Of a DNA stretch of 64,000 nucleotides, positions 1 through 8,951 are shown piece by piece. Position 1 is the first letter of the stretch. Each line of letters opens with the position of its first letter. The position numbers were made by a program, and so were the translations under genes. Source of the stretch: Parvibaculum sp. (lineage in GTDB: Bacteria > Pseudomonadota > Alphaproteobacteria > Parvibaculales > Parvibaculaceae); NCBI GenBank assembly GCA_017642695.1, contig JAEPQD010000001.1:2303701-2367700 (forward strand). The letters run 5' to 3'. Below the pieces are notes generated by a model. That model did not search any database. It had not been told where the DNA came from and saw only the letters and a program-made list of their open reading frames with translations.

Positions 1-254
1 TCCTGGCGCTGCTGCACGCGTCAAATCTGCGCGACATGCGCGAACGCGAAGCCGCTCACGCCGATCGCGAGATGAGGGCGCGTCTCGATCGGCTGATGCA
101 GAAACTGGAAGGCAAGAGCATCGGTGCGAATGGACGTATCGTACCTGCTGTCAGCCGTCCGCGGCCGCTCAGCCGCACCGCCGACAAAAAGGTCCCCGCG
201 GCGCGCTGCCCGGCGCCGGTGAAGGCTCAGGGAAGCGTTGCGGCAAGGCGCTGA
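1..254 (+). CDS. C-terminal end of an unidentified protein (partial)
   Basis: An open frame runs in from the left edge and ends with TGA at 254. The visible residues form a charged, probably helical stretch (many Arg, Glu and Ala) followed by a Pro/Arg-rich tail. No known domain is recognisable. The first in-frame ATG in the window is at 36, but the frame is open back to base 3, so a start outside the window is more likely. An opposite-strand frame (21-317) also exists and cannot be excluded. The position just upstream of the sulfate-activation genes says little about its role. Confidence 0.4.
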   Translation, partial: LALLHASNLRDMREREAAHADREMRARLDRLMQKLEGKSIGANGRIVPAVSRPRPLSRTADKKVPAARCPAPVKAQGSVAARR

Positions 255-335
255 GAAAGCATCGAGAATCCATACGCCCGCGCCGATTTGGCGCTTGCAA
301 ATGGTGGGCAGGCGCATTAAATCACAATCACAAAC

Positions 336-360
336 GGGGTTAGAAATCTAATCCCTTTGT
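336..360 (+). promoter_or_regulatory. Inverted repeat upstream of cysD (terminator or operator)
   Basis: Arms at 336-344 and 347-355 are complementary at eight of nine positions (GGGGTTAGA against TCTAATCCC), and a T-rich stretch follows. It could fold as a short intrinsic terminator for the upstream gene. Its near-perfect dyad symmetry, about 55 bases before the cysD start, would equally suit an operator for a sulfur-responsive regulator. The sequence alone does not decide. Confidence 0.35.
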
Positions 361-410
361 TTTTATGTGATTTGTCCCGGAGCGCAGGACGCACCGGCAG
401 GAAGGCAGCC

Positions 411-1205
411 ATGGATCGTCTGGATCAGCTCGAAAGCCAGAGCATCTTCATCTTCCGCGAGGCATTCAACCGGATCGAGAATATCGCCATGCTCTGGTCG
501 TTGGGCAAGGACTCCAACGTCATGATCTGGCTCGCCCGCAAGGCTTTTTTCGGTCATGTCCCTTTTCCCGTGATGCACGTGGACACGGAAAAGAAGTTCC
601 CCGAAATGTACGATTTCCGGGACCGCTATGCTGCGGAGTGGAATCTGAACTTCATTCGCGAACTGTGCCCGCCGATTGAGGAAATCGACGACACGCTGCC
701 GCCGGCCGCGCGATCTGCGGCTCGCAAGACGGCGGGTCTCAAGAAAGCCATCGAGAAGTACAAGTTCAATGCACTCTTTGCCGGCATTCGCCGCGACGAG
801 GAGGCAACCCGCGCCAAGGAGCGTGTTTTCAGTCCGCGTGGTGCAACCGGCCAGTGGGACTTTCGCGACCAGCCGCCGGAATTCTGGGATCAGTTCAAGA
901 CGGACTTTCCGCCCGGTACGCATATCCGCGTCCATCCGCTGCTGCACTGGACCGAGGTCGACATCTGGCTCTACACGCTGCGCGAGAGGATCCCGACCAT
1001 CCCGCTCTATTTCGCCAAGGATGGAAAGCGGTATCGCTCGCTTGGCGACAAGGACATCACCAATCCGGTGCCGAGCACAGCGACGACCATTGAGGAAATC
1101 ATCGAGGAATTGCTGACGACGAAGATTTCCGAACGCTCTGGCCGCGCCATGGACCACGAAGCGGAGGATGCCTTCGAGCGTCTCCGCGCCGACGGTTACC
1201 TCTAA
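411..1205 (+). CDS. cysD: Sulfate adenylyltransferase subunit 2 (CysD)
   Basis: The 264-residue protein is the small, catalytic subunit of ATP sulfurylase. With GTP-driven CysN it adenylates sulfate to APS. The PP-loop ATP-pyrophosphatase motif is present as SLGKDS near residue 36, followed by the family signatures HVDT, FREMY-like FPEMYDFRD, RRDEE..RAKER and WTEVDIW. It is shorter than the roughly 300-residue E. coli enzyme because the C-terminal part is compressed. A start at 357 is possible, but the ATG at 411 has an AGGAAGG-type ribosome site and matches the usual CysD N-terminus. cysNC follows after 12 bases, so the two are one operon and probably one complex. Confidence 0.93.
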   Translation: MDRLDQLESQSIFIFREAFNRIENIAMLWSLGKDSNVMIWLARKAFFGHVPFPVMHVDTEKKFPEMYDFRDRYAAEWNLNFIRELCPPIEEIDDTLPPAARSAARKTAGLKKAIEKYKFNALFAGIRRDEEATRAKERVFSPRGATGQWDFRDQPPEFWDQFKTDFPPGTHIRVHPLLHWTEVDIWLYTLRERIPTIPLYFAKDGKRYRSLGDKDITNPVPSTATTIEEIIEELLTTKISERSGRAMDHEAEDAFERLRADGYL

Positions 1206-1217
1206 GGAATTCCGATT

Positions 1218-3140
1218 ATGCCCGAAGCCTCCGAAGCCAAGGTGAAGCTCGCCACTGTCAACGCGTCGCCCGCCTCCGCGCGCGATCTCCTGCGCATTGT
1301 CATCGTCGGTCACGTCGACCACGGCAAGTCCACACTTGTTGGCCGCATGTTTCACGATACGGGGTCGCTCCCGGACGGCAAGTACGAATCCATCAAGGCG
1401 ATGTGTGAACGCCGCGGGGTACCGTTCGAATGGGCTTTCCTTATGGACGCGCTGCAGGCCGAGCGCGACCAGGGCATTACAATCGACACCAGCCAGATCT
1501 GGTTCAAGACAGATGCGCGCGACTACACGATTATCGACGCGCCCGGTCACAAGGAATTCCTGAAGAACATGATTACCGGCGCCGCGCAGTCCGATGCGGC
1601 GCTTCTCATCATCGATGCGGCCGAAGGCGTACGCGAGCAGTCCCGCCGTCACGGTTACTTGCTGCATTTGCTGGGCATTCGCCAGGTCGCCGTTGCCGTC
1701 AACAAGATGGATCTGATCGGCTACGAGAAGGAACAGTTCGACCTCATCGAGCAGGAGTATCGCGACTATCTGACGTCCATCGGCGTCACGCCGACCTTCG
1801 TCATTCCGGTGTCCGCACGAGAAGGCGACAACATCGTCAAGGAATCGACGGCAATGGCCTGGTACAAGGGGCCGACGGTCGTCAAGGCGCTGGACAGCTT
1901 CCTTCCGAAAGCGACCGCCGTCGACCGTCCGCTGCGGTTCCCGGTGCAGGATGTCTACAAATTCGACCAGCGCCGTATCATCGCGGGCAGGATCGAGGAG
2001 GGCAGCCTCGCGGTCGGCGACGAACTCGTCTTCTCGCCCTCCAACAAGACGGCGCGTGTCCAGTCCATAGAGGCCTGGTCCACCATTCCCGGCAAGGAGC
2101 AGCCGACGGAAGCCTTTGCGGGCGAGTCGATCGGCATCACGCTCGACGAACAGATTTTCGTTGAGCGCGGCGAACTGGCGAGCCACGTCGAGCATGCGCC
2201 CATCGAAACCGACGTCTTCCGCGCCCGTATCTTCTGGCTCGGTCACGAGCCGATGGTGAAGGGCAAGAGCTACCGCATCAAGCTCGGTACGATGGAAGCT
2301 CCGGTGACTGTGCAGTCCATCGAAAGCATCATCGACACCAGTGACCTCTCGAATACGTCCTCGCATCAGGTCGAACGCAACCAGGTCGCAGAGATCGTCC
2401 TGCGTTCGCGCCGCATGCTCGCGCTCGACGAATTCGAGAAGGCGCCGAAGAGCGGCCGCTTCGTTCTCATCGACAAGTACGACATCGCCGGTGGCGGCAT
2501 CATCTCGATGGAAGGCTACGCCAACCAGCGCGATCTCATCACGTCTCGCTCCACGAATATCACGCGCGTCGCGCATGGCGTTACCACGGAAGCTCGCGCA
2601 TTCAAGAATGGCCATAAGGGTGGCGTCCTCTGGTTCACCGGCCTCTCGGGCGCGGGCAAGTCCACGGTCGCCGTTGCTCTCGAGAAGAAGCTCTTCGAAA
2701 AGGGATATAACGTCTTCGTACTGGACGGGGATAACGTGCGTCATGGCCTCAACGCCAATCTGAGCTTCTCCCCGGAAGACCGTGCTGAAAACATCCGTCG
2801 CGTCGGCGAAGTGGCGGCCCTGTTTGCACGGGCAGGCATGATCGCGATTACCTCCTTCATCTCCCCCTATCGCTCGGACCGCGACCGCGCGCGTCAGGCG
2901 TCCGACGGCGGCGATTTCCACGAAATTTTCGTGAAAGCGGACGTGGCGACCTGCGAGGCGCGCGACCCCAAGGGTCTCTACAAGAAAGCCAGATCCGGCG
3001 AAATCAAGGATTTCACCGGCATTTCGGCCCCATACGAAGAGCCTGACAGCGCCGAACTCACGATCGACACCTCGGCACTCTCCGTGGACGAGTCGGTAGA
3101 AACGCTCGTCAACTATGTGGAGATGAAGTTCAAGGTATAA
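1218..3140 (+). CDS. cysNC: Bifunctional ATP sulfurylase large subunit / APS kinase (CysNC)
   Basis: This is a fusion of two enzymes in 640 residues. The N-terminal EF-Tu-like GTPase (CysN) has the P-loop GHVDHGKS near residue 32, DAPGH and NKMD. The C-terminal APS kinase (CysC) has the Walker A motif GLSGAGKST near residue 475 and the conserved FISPYRSDR. Together with CysD it converts sulfate to APS and then to PAPS in the cytoplasm. PAPS is the donor for sulfotransferases and the substrate of the assimilatory reductase. No cysH, cysI or cysG gene lies in the neighbourhood. The arrangement therefore resembles nodPQ-type sulfation modules as much as an assimilation operon; this last point is inference. 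Confidence 0.95.
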   Translation: MPEASEAKVKLATVNASPASARDLLRIVIVGHVDHGKSTLVGRMFHDTGSLPDGKYESIKAMCERRGVPFEWAFLMDALQAERDQGITIDTSQIWFKTDARDYTIIDAPGHKEFLKNMITGAAQSDAALLIIDAAEGVREQSRRHGYLLHLLGIRQVAVAVNKMDLIGYEKEQFDLIEQEYRDYLTSIGVTPTFVIPVSAREGDNIVKESTAMAWYKGPTVVKALDSFLPKATAVDRPLRFPVQDVYKFDQRRIIAGRIEEGSLAVGDELVFSPSNKTARVQSIEAWSTIPGKEQPTEAFAGESIGITLDEQIFVERGELASHVEHAPIETDVFRARIFWLGHEPMVKGKSYRIKLGTMEAPVTVQSIESIIDTSDLSNTSSHQVERNQVAEIVLRSRRMLALDEFEKAPKSGRFVLIDKYDIAGGGIISMEGYANQRDLITSRSTNITRVAHGVTTEARAFKNGHKGGVLWFTGLSGAGKSTVAVALEKKLFEKGYNVFVLDGDNVRHGLNANLSFSPEDRAENIRRVGEVAALFARAGMIAITSFISPYRSDRDRARQASDGGDFHEIFVKADVATCEARDPKGLYKKARSGEIKDFTGISAPYEEPDSAELTIDTSALSVDESVETLVNYVEMKFKV

Positions 3141-3174
3141 CCCTTCTGGTGAGTGATTCCGGATAGGGTGAACC

Positions 3175-4161
3175 ATGAGCGTTCTGGTAACGGGCGGCGC
3201 GGGATATATCGGCAGCCATGCCGTAATCGACCTCTTGCGCGCCGGCGAAAAAGTGGTGGTTGTCGATGACCTTTCGACGGGTTTCGACTGGGCCATTCAG
3301 GACGCGGCGGTGCTTCACACAGGTGATGTCGGCGATTCCGCTTTGATCGACCGCGTTATTGCCGAATACGGCGTAGAGGCGGTGATCCATTTCGCGGGCT
3401 CCATTGTCGTTCCCGAGTCCGTCGAAGATCCGCTCAAATACTATTCCAACAATACAGCCAAATCGCGCACGCTCATTGAGCGTTGCGTCGCTGGCCGCGT
3501 GAAGCATTTCATCTTTTCCTCGACCGCCGCCGTCTACGGTATGCCGGAGGCATCGCCAGTCAGCGAAGATGCGACGCTGCGTCCCATGTCGCCCTACGGC
3601 CGGTCCAAACTCATGACCGAATGGATGCTGCGCGATGTCGCAGAGGCGCATTCGATGACCTTTGCGGCGCTTCGCTATTTCAACGTCGCGGGCGGCGATC
3701 CCGAAGGCCGCGTCGGCCAGTCCACCGCAAATGCGACGCATCTCATCAAGGTTGCCTGCCAGACGGCGCTCGGCCAGCGTCCGTTCATCGAGGTTTTCGG
3801 CGACGACTATCCGACACCGGACGGTACATGCATACGCGACTATATCCATGTGAGCGATCTGGCGGCGGCGCATACGGCCGCGCTGCGCTACCTTCGCGGA
3901 GGAGGAGAGAGCCTCATCGCGAATTGTGGCTATGGCCACGGGTTCTCGGTGCGCGAGGTTCTGGGGGCGGTCGAACGTGTGGCCGGGCATGACTTCGATG
4001 TCAGGCAAGCGCCGCGCCGTGCGGGCGACCCGGCATCGATCGTTGCCGACCCGGCAAGGATAAAGCACACGCTCGGATGGGTACCTGACTATGACGACCT
4101 CGATACCATCATCGCCCATGCTTTCGCATGGGAGAAGCGTCTCGCGGAGCGCAACCGCTGA
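3175..4161 (+). CDS. galE: UDP-glucose 4-epimerase (GalE)
   Basis: This short-chain epimerase of 328 residues has the full family length. The NAD-binding GGAGYIGSH is at the N-terminus, and the catalytic Ser/Tyr/Lys appear in SSTAAVYG and YGRSK. It interconverts UDP-glucose and UDP-galactose, feeding surface polysaccharide synthesis. It starts 34 bases after cysNC on the same strand and probably shares its transcript. That links activated sulfate with nucleotide sugars, as in sulfated glycan pathways. The closest relatives may act on other UDP-sugars, and specificity cannot be read from the sequence. Confidence 0.9.
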   Translation: MSVLVTGGAGYIGSHAVIDLLRAGEKVVVVDDLSTGFDWAIQDAAVLHTGDVGDSALIDRVIAEYGVEAVIHFAGSIVVPESVEDPLKYYSNNTAKSRTLIERCVAGRVKHFIFSSTAAVYGMPEASPVSEDATLRPMSPYGRSKLMTEWMLRDVAEAHSMTFAALRYFNVAGGDPEGRVGQSTANATHLIKVACQTALGQRPFIEVFGDDYPTPDGTCIRDYIHVSDLAAAHTAALRYLRGGGESLIANCGYGHGFSVREVLGAVERVAGHDFDVRQAPRRAGDPASIVADPARIKHTLGWVPDYDDLDTIIAHAFAWEKRLAERNR

Positions 4162-4168
4162 GAGTTAT

Positions 4169-4190
4169 CCCCGATCTTCGGGAATCGGGG
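4169..4190 (+). terminator. Stem-loop after galE
   Basis: A perfect seven-base-pair stem (CCCCGAT against ATCGGGG) with an eight-base loop lies eight bases after the galE stop. There is no T-run, so it is at best a weak or factor-assisted terminator separating galE from glmU. Confidence 0.4.
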
Positions 4191-4283
4191 CAACATAGCG
4201 AAATATAAAGTTATTTCCGCGTTAACTGGGGTCATTGCAAATTTGCGTCCTCGAAAACGCGCCACGGGAGACGAAGCGAAACC

Positions 4284-5645
4284 ATGACGTCGAAAGCCCT
4301 GACCACGGTCGTTCTGGCGGCGGGAAAAGGCACGCGCATGAAATCGCGACTGCCGAAGGTCCTGCATCCGATCGCGGGACGGCCGATGCTCGGTCATGTG
4401 CTCGCCGCTGCCGCCGGTGTTGATGGTGCGCAGACCGTGCTTGTCGTCGGTCCGGACATGGATGCCGTATCGAATTATGCGGCGGGTGAGCAGCGCGAAC
4501 TCAAGACCGCCATCCAGGAAAAGCAGGCCGGAACGGGGGATGCGGTGCGCGCCGCCGCCGCGCATATCTCGGATCGGGATGGCGTCGTGCTTGTCGTCTT
4601 TGGCGATACGCCGCTCGTCCGGAGCGCCACTCTCGCAGGCATGGTGGACCGCTGCCGGACGGCAAGCGATATCGTGATCCTCGGCTTCGAAGCCAAAGAC
4701 CCCACGGGCTACGGCAGGATCGTGACTGACGGCGACAAGGTTGTTCGCATCGTCGAACACAAGGACGCCAGCGAGAAGGAAAGCGCGATCCGGCTCTGTT
4801 TCGGCGGTCCAATGGCTGTCCGCGCCCAACACCTTCCCCAGCTTCTGTCCAAGCTGACGAACGACAATGCACAGGGTGAATTCTATCTCACCGATTTCGT
4901 TGCCCATGGACGCGCAGCGGACCTCGATTGCAGTTCCGTCATCTGTTCCGAAAGCGACATTCAGGGCGTGAACAGCCGCGCCGATCTCGCATCGGCCGAG
5001 GCGGAGATGCAGAAGCGGCTTCGCGCCGATGCCATGGCGGGCGGCGTCACCTTCCTCGATCCCGACACTGTCTATCTGAGCTTCGATACTGAGTTCGGCG
5101 AGGATATCACCGTCGGCCAGAACGTCGTTTTCGCGCCTGGCTGCCGTGTGGCTTCCGGCGCGACCATCAAGGCTTTCTCACACCTTGAAGGCGCGGAGAT
5201 CGGAGAGGGCGCCGAGATCGGCCCCTTCGCGCGCATCCGTCCGGGCTCGAACATCGGTCGCAAGGCGAAGATCGGCAATTTCGTGGAAACGAAAAAGGCG
5301 AAGATCGAGGAGGGAGCCAAGGTCAGTCACCTCTCCTATATCGGCGATGCGCGCGTCGGTGCGGGCGCGAACGTCGGTGCCGGAACGATCACCTGCAACT
5401 ATGATGGCTACAACAAGTTCTTCACCGACATCGGCGCGGGCGCATTCGTGGGCTCGAACTCGTCGCTCGTAGCGCCCGTGAAGATTGGCGATGGCGCCTA
5501 TCTCGGTTCGGGCAGTGTAGTGACGAAGGACGTGAGCGCGGATGCGCTGGCCGTGGCGCGCGGCAAGCAGATCGAGAAGCCGGGCTGGGCCGCGGCTTTC
5601 CGGGCGAAGAACGAAGGCATCAAGAAGGCATCGTCGGGCGACTGA
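4284..5645 (+). CDS. glmU: Bifunctional GlmU (UDP-GlcNAc synthesis)
   Basis: The 453-residue protein matches the usual GlmU length. The N-terminal pyrophosphorylase domain begins with the nucleotidyltransferase motif LAAGKGTRMKS near residue 11. The C-terminal half is a left-handed beta helix of hexapeptide repeats (IGEGAEIGPFARIRPG and following) that carries the acetyltransferase site. It acetylates glucosamine-1-phosphate and then uridylylates it to UDP-GlcNAc for peptidoglycan and LPS. glmS starts two bases after its stop, so the two steps of hexosamine supply are translationally linked. Confidence 0.96.
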   Translation: MTSKALTTVVLAAGKGTRMKSRLPKVLHPIAGRPMLGHVLAAAAGVDGAQTVLVVGPDMDAVSNYAAGEQRELKTAIQEKQAGTGDAVRAAAAHISDRDGVVLVVFGDTPLVRSATLAGMVDRCRTASDIVILGFEAKDPTGYGRIVTDGDKVVRIVEHKDASEKESAIRLCFGGPMAVRAQHLPQLLSKLTNDNAQGEFYLTDFVAHGRAADLDCSSVICSESDIQGVNSRADLASAEAEMQKRLRADAMAGGVTFLDPDTVYLSFDTEFGEDITVGQNVVFAPGCRVASGATIKAFSHLEGAEIGEGAEIGPFARIRPGSNIGRKAKIGNFVETKKAKIEEGAKVSHLSYIGDARVGAGANVGAGTITCNYDGYNKFFTDIGAGAFVGSNSSLVAPVKIGDGAYLGSGSVVTKDVSADALAVARGKQIEKPGWAAAFRAKNEGIKKASSGD

Positions 5646-5647
5646 AC

Positions 5648-7471
5648 ATGTGCGGTATTGTCGGCATCATCGGAACGGAACCGGTCGCTCCAACGATCCT
5701 CGAAGCGCTGAAAAGGCTCGAGTATCGCGGCTATGACAGTGCGGGTATCGCCACGCTTTCGGGCGGCGAGATCGAACGGCGTCGTGCGGAAGGAAAACTT
5801 TCCAACCTGGAACGCCTGCTCGGCGAAAAGCCGCTCGAGGGCACCATCGGCATCGGCCACACTCGCTGGGCGACCCATGGCGCGCCAACGGAGCGCAACG
5901 CCCATCCACATGCGACGGACCGCGTCGCAATCGTGCACAACGGTATCATCGAGAATTTCCGCGAGCTTCGCGAACGACTTACTGCCGGCGGCGCAACCTT
6001 CGCGACCGAAACGGACAGCGAGGTCATCGCCCATCTCGTCACGCACTATCTGGACGAGGGCATGCCGGCGCGCGAGGCTGCGGCCGCAACTATTGGGGAG
6101 CTGGAAGGCGCTTTCGCGCTCGGAATTATTTTCCGTGGTGACGAAGACCTCATGATCGGTGCACGGCAAGGCAGTCCTCTCGCCGTCGGTTATGGCGACA
6201 ATGCCATGTATCTCGGTTCGGACGCATTCGCGCTAGCTCCCATGACGAACCGCGTCACATTTCTCGAAGAAGGTGACCGGGTTGAGATAACACGAACGAG
6301 CGCCGTCATTCACGATGCCAAAGGCCGCATTGCGAAGCGTCCAGTCAAGATCACGGATGTCTCCGCAGCACTGGTCGACAAGGGCAATCACCGCCACTTC
6401 ATGGCGAAGGAAATATTCGAGCAACCCGAGGTGATTGGTCACACACTCACCGAATATCTGGATCCTCTCGGCGACAAGCTGCGGGCGAGTGAACTTCCCT
6501 TCGACCTCGCAGCCGTTCCGCGCATCACCATCGTCGCCTGCGGTACCGCTTATTACGCCGGGCTCGTCGCGAAGTACTGGTTCGAAAAATATGCTCGTAT
6601 CTCGGTCGAAGTGGATATTGCCTCCGAGTTCCGTTACCGCGAGGCGGCGCTGCTCGAAGGGGGGCTGGCGATCTTCGTGTCACAGTCTGGCGAGACCGCA
6701 GATACGCTTGCCGCTCTCCACTATTGCCGGTCGCATGGGCAGAAAATCCTCTCCGTCGTCAATGTGACGGAATCCTCTATCGCACGGGCCTCCGATGCGA
6801 TCATGCCTACCTTTGCGGGGCCCGAAATCGGCGTTGCTTCGACCAAGGCATTCACCTGCCAGTTGGCTACGCTGGCGGTTCTGGCCGTTCGTGTTGGACT
6901 CGCCCGCGGAACGATTTCACCCGATGACGAACGACGCATCGTTCGCACGCTCATGGAGGTGCCGCGGCACGTCGCCGAAGCTCTGACCAGCGACCAGGAA
7001 ATCCAGGCGTTGAGTGCGGAAATCGCGAAAGCGCGTGACGTGCTCTATCTCGGCCGTGGCCACAACTATCCAATCGCCCTCGAAGGCGCGCTGAAGCTTA
7101 AGGAAATCTCCTACATCCATGCCGAAGGTTATGCGGCTGGCGAGTTGAAGCATGGTCCTATTGCACTAATTGACGAGGAGGTTCCGGTCGTCGTCATCGC
7201 GCCTGTCGATGCGCTGTTTGAAAAGACGATCTCCAATATGCAGGAAGTGATTGCTCGCGGTGGTCATGTAGTGCTGATCGCGGACAGGGAAGGCATTGCA
7301 CGGGCAGGTGAAGGACTTTGGGCATATATCGAGGTTCCGGCAGTCGATCCGCTAATCGCACCCATCGTCAACGCGATCCCGGTTCAGCTTCTCGCTTATC
7401 ACACTGCCGTTTCGAAGGGCACGGACGTTGACCAGCCGCGCAACCTCGCCAAATCAGTGACGGTGGAGTAG
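5648..7471 (+). CDS. glmS: Glutamine-fructose-6-phosphate aminotransferase (GlmS)
   Basis: The 607-residue protein is standard length. It begins with MCGIVGIIG, so Cys2 is the glutaminase nucleophile once Met1 is removed. Two SIS sugar-isomerase domains follow (SQSGETADT near residue 345; ASTKAFTCQ) and the C-terminus ends KSVTVE as in the family. It makes glucosamine-6-phosphate from fructose-6-phosphate and glutamine, the first step of the path completed by GlmU. The two-base spacing to glmU indicates coupling. No glmS ribozyme-like leader is possible in so short a gap, so regulation must act on the shared transcript. Confidence 0.97.
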   Translation: MCGIVGIIGTEPVAPTILEALKRLEYRGYDSAGIATLSGGEIERRRAEGKLSNLERLLGEKPLEGTIGIGHTRWATHGAPTERNAHPHATDRVAIVHNGIIENFRELRERLTAGGATFATETDSEVIAHLVTHYLDEGMPAREAAAATIGELEGAFALGIIFRGDEDLMIGARQGSPLAVGYGDNAMYLGSDAFALAPMTNRVTFLEEGDRVEITRTSAVIHDAKGRIAKRPVKITDVSAALVDKGNHRHFMAKEIFEQPEVIGHTLTEYLDPLGDKLRASELPFDLAAVPRITIVACGTAYYAGLVAKYWFEKYARISVEVDIASEFRYREAALLEGGLAIFVSQSGETADTLAALHYCRSHGQKILSVVNVTESSIARASDAIMPTFAGPEIGVASTKAFTCQLATLAVLAVRVGLARGTISPDDERRIVRTLMEVPRHVAEALTSDQEIQALSAEIAKARDVLYLGRGHNYPIALEGALKLKEISYIHAEGYAAGELKHGPIALIDEEVPVVVIAPVDALFEKTISNMQEVIARGGHVVLIADREGIARAGEGLWAYIEVPAVDPLIAPIVNAIPVQLLAYHTAVSKGTDVDQPRNLAKSVTVE

Positions 7472-7639
7472 CGCGATTCGTCGGGTTATTTGCAAAGCAC
7501 CGATTCGTGACTCTCATTTAACTGATTGTTTTTGAAAGAACTTTTCGACGCGAACGAATGCACCTTCTCTGCGTGGTAGATTGGACCAAGATTTACCGCA
7601 GTCGCGTTTCGAGGAGGGCCGGTCGATGCGGCATGCAAT

Positions 7640-8932
7640 ATGCGGGGCCTGACATCCGTATTCCGGCAAGCTGCCGCCATTCTGGTTTTTGGGGTGCTCA
7701 TCGCGAGCGCATCGCCCCGCTTGTTGCATGCCGAGATGTCTGGCGCGGAAGCCGAGGCTGCGGCCCTGATGAGAGCCGGCGCTGACGCCATCGAATTGGG
7801 CCATTACGACAAGGCAGCCGTCGACTTTTCGAATGCACTGGATAGCGGGGGGCTGACCCCGGAGGGCAGGGCGCTCGCCTGGCACCATCGTGGTATCGCG
7901 TTTCAGAAGATCGGCCAGCAGGATGCAGCCATCGCCGACTACACACGTGCCATAGATAGCCGGGAGTTGCCCGGCGCGGTGCTTTCGCGAGCCTATTACA
8001 ATCGCGGTATCGCCTATGGTGACGTCGGAGATAACAAAGCCGCAGAGCGGGATTATGCAAAGGTGGTGGAGCTCGCTCCAGACTATGCTCCTGCCTACCA
8101 CAATCTCGCGAATCTGGAACGCCGCCGAGGTGCCCACGTCGAGGCGATCGGTCATTATTCCTCGGCGATAAGCAACATGAAGGGCCGTGAGCGGCGGCTT
8201 CCTCTCTTTGGGCGGGCGCTTTCGAGCGAGCATCTGGGCGACATTGAACAGGCGGTTGCCGATCTGAACCTGGCGCTCTCAATCGATCCCGAGTTCGATC
8301 TCGCCGCGACAAAATTATCCGCGCTCGAACCACGTCTTGCTGCGCAGAAGGCCGCATCCTTGCCGGCGGTGTCGAGCCAAAAAGACGAGACTGCCAAGGT
8401 GGTACCCGCAACTGTAGCCCCCTTTCAGACCGCATCGTCTGGTCACGAAGGCGGCCAGCTCATCAGGATTTCGAGCATTGGCGGCTGGCGGACGACGGCC
8501 ACGCGTTTTGCGCGTGAGGAAGAGGCTCCGGCGGCCGTGGCAGACACGTCGACCGGAAGCGACGACCTGATCACGGGTTCGCTGAGACCGACGGAAGATA
8601 TTCCCGCTCCGGAGGGAGAGCCATTGAAGTTGACGAAGGCTGAGCCCGTTTCCACGACAAAAGCAGTGCCAGCAATCCCTGAGGCACGATACCGGATACA
8701 GCTTGGGGCCTTCCGGGAAGAGCAATTGGCTCAGCGGGCGTGGGAAGAGATATCTCGCGACGCCGTGCCGCTGGTCGGGCAATCCGGTCCCGCTATCCGG
8801 AGAGCCGATCTCGGTGAGCGTGGTATATTCTATCGGCTGCAGGCAGGCGCTTTCAGGCAGATACTCGAAGCGAAATCGGCTTGCCGGGCGCTTGAGAAAC
8901 GCAAGATCGCCTGCTTCGTCGTCGAGGGCTGA
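7640..8932 (+). CDS. Secreted TPR protein with C-terminal SPOR domain
   Basis: A signal peptide (hydrophobic stretch about residues 9-30) is followed by four or five TPR-like repeats around residues 40-215. Clear units are AWHHRGIAFQKIGQQDAAIADY and AYYNRGIAYGDVGDNKAAERDY. A low-complexity Pro/Ala/Thr linker leads to a C-terminal SPOR domain from about residue 350 (YRIQLGAF and YRLQAGAF). SPOR domains bind denuded peptidoglycan at division sites. A periplasmic scaffold in envelope growth or division is therefore likely, though the partner is unknown. The gene stands alone and converges with the kinase gene 19 bases downstream. Confidence 0.8.
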   Translation: MRGLTSVFRQAAAILVFGVLIASASPRLLHAEMSGAEAEAAALMRAGADAIELGHYDKAAVDFSNALDSGGLTPEGRALAWHHRGIAFQKIGQQDAAIADYTRAIDSRELPGAVLSRAYYNRGIAYGDVGDNKAAERDYAKVVELAPDYAPAYHNLANLERRRGAHVEAIGHYSSAISNMKGRERRLPLFGRALSSEHLGDIEQAVADLNLALSIDPEFDLAATKLSALEPRLAAQKAASLPAVSSQKDETAKVVPATVAPFQTASSGHEGGQLIRISSIGGWRTTATRFAREEEAPAAVADTSTGSDDLITGSLRPTEDIPAPEGEPLKLTKAEPVSTTKAVPAIPEARYRIQLGAFREEQLAQRAWEEISRDAVPLVGQSGPAIRRADLGERGIFYRLQAGAFRQILEAKSACRALEKRKIACFVVEG

Positions 8933-8951
8933 AGCCCCGACATCAGGCTGC

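Noticed and set aside
363..3296. 977-codon open frame on the minus strand opposite cysD-cysNC
   Set aside because: It is a shadow of high-GC coding sequence; its product has no family pattern and the plus-strand genes have clear motifs.
5640..5650. Possible glmS ribozyme
   Set aside because: Only two bases separate glmU from glmS, so no ribozyme leader can fit.
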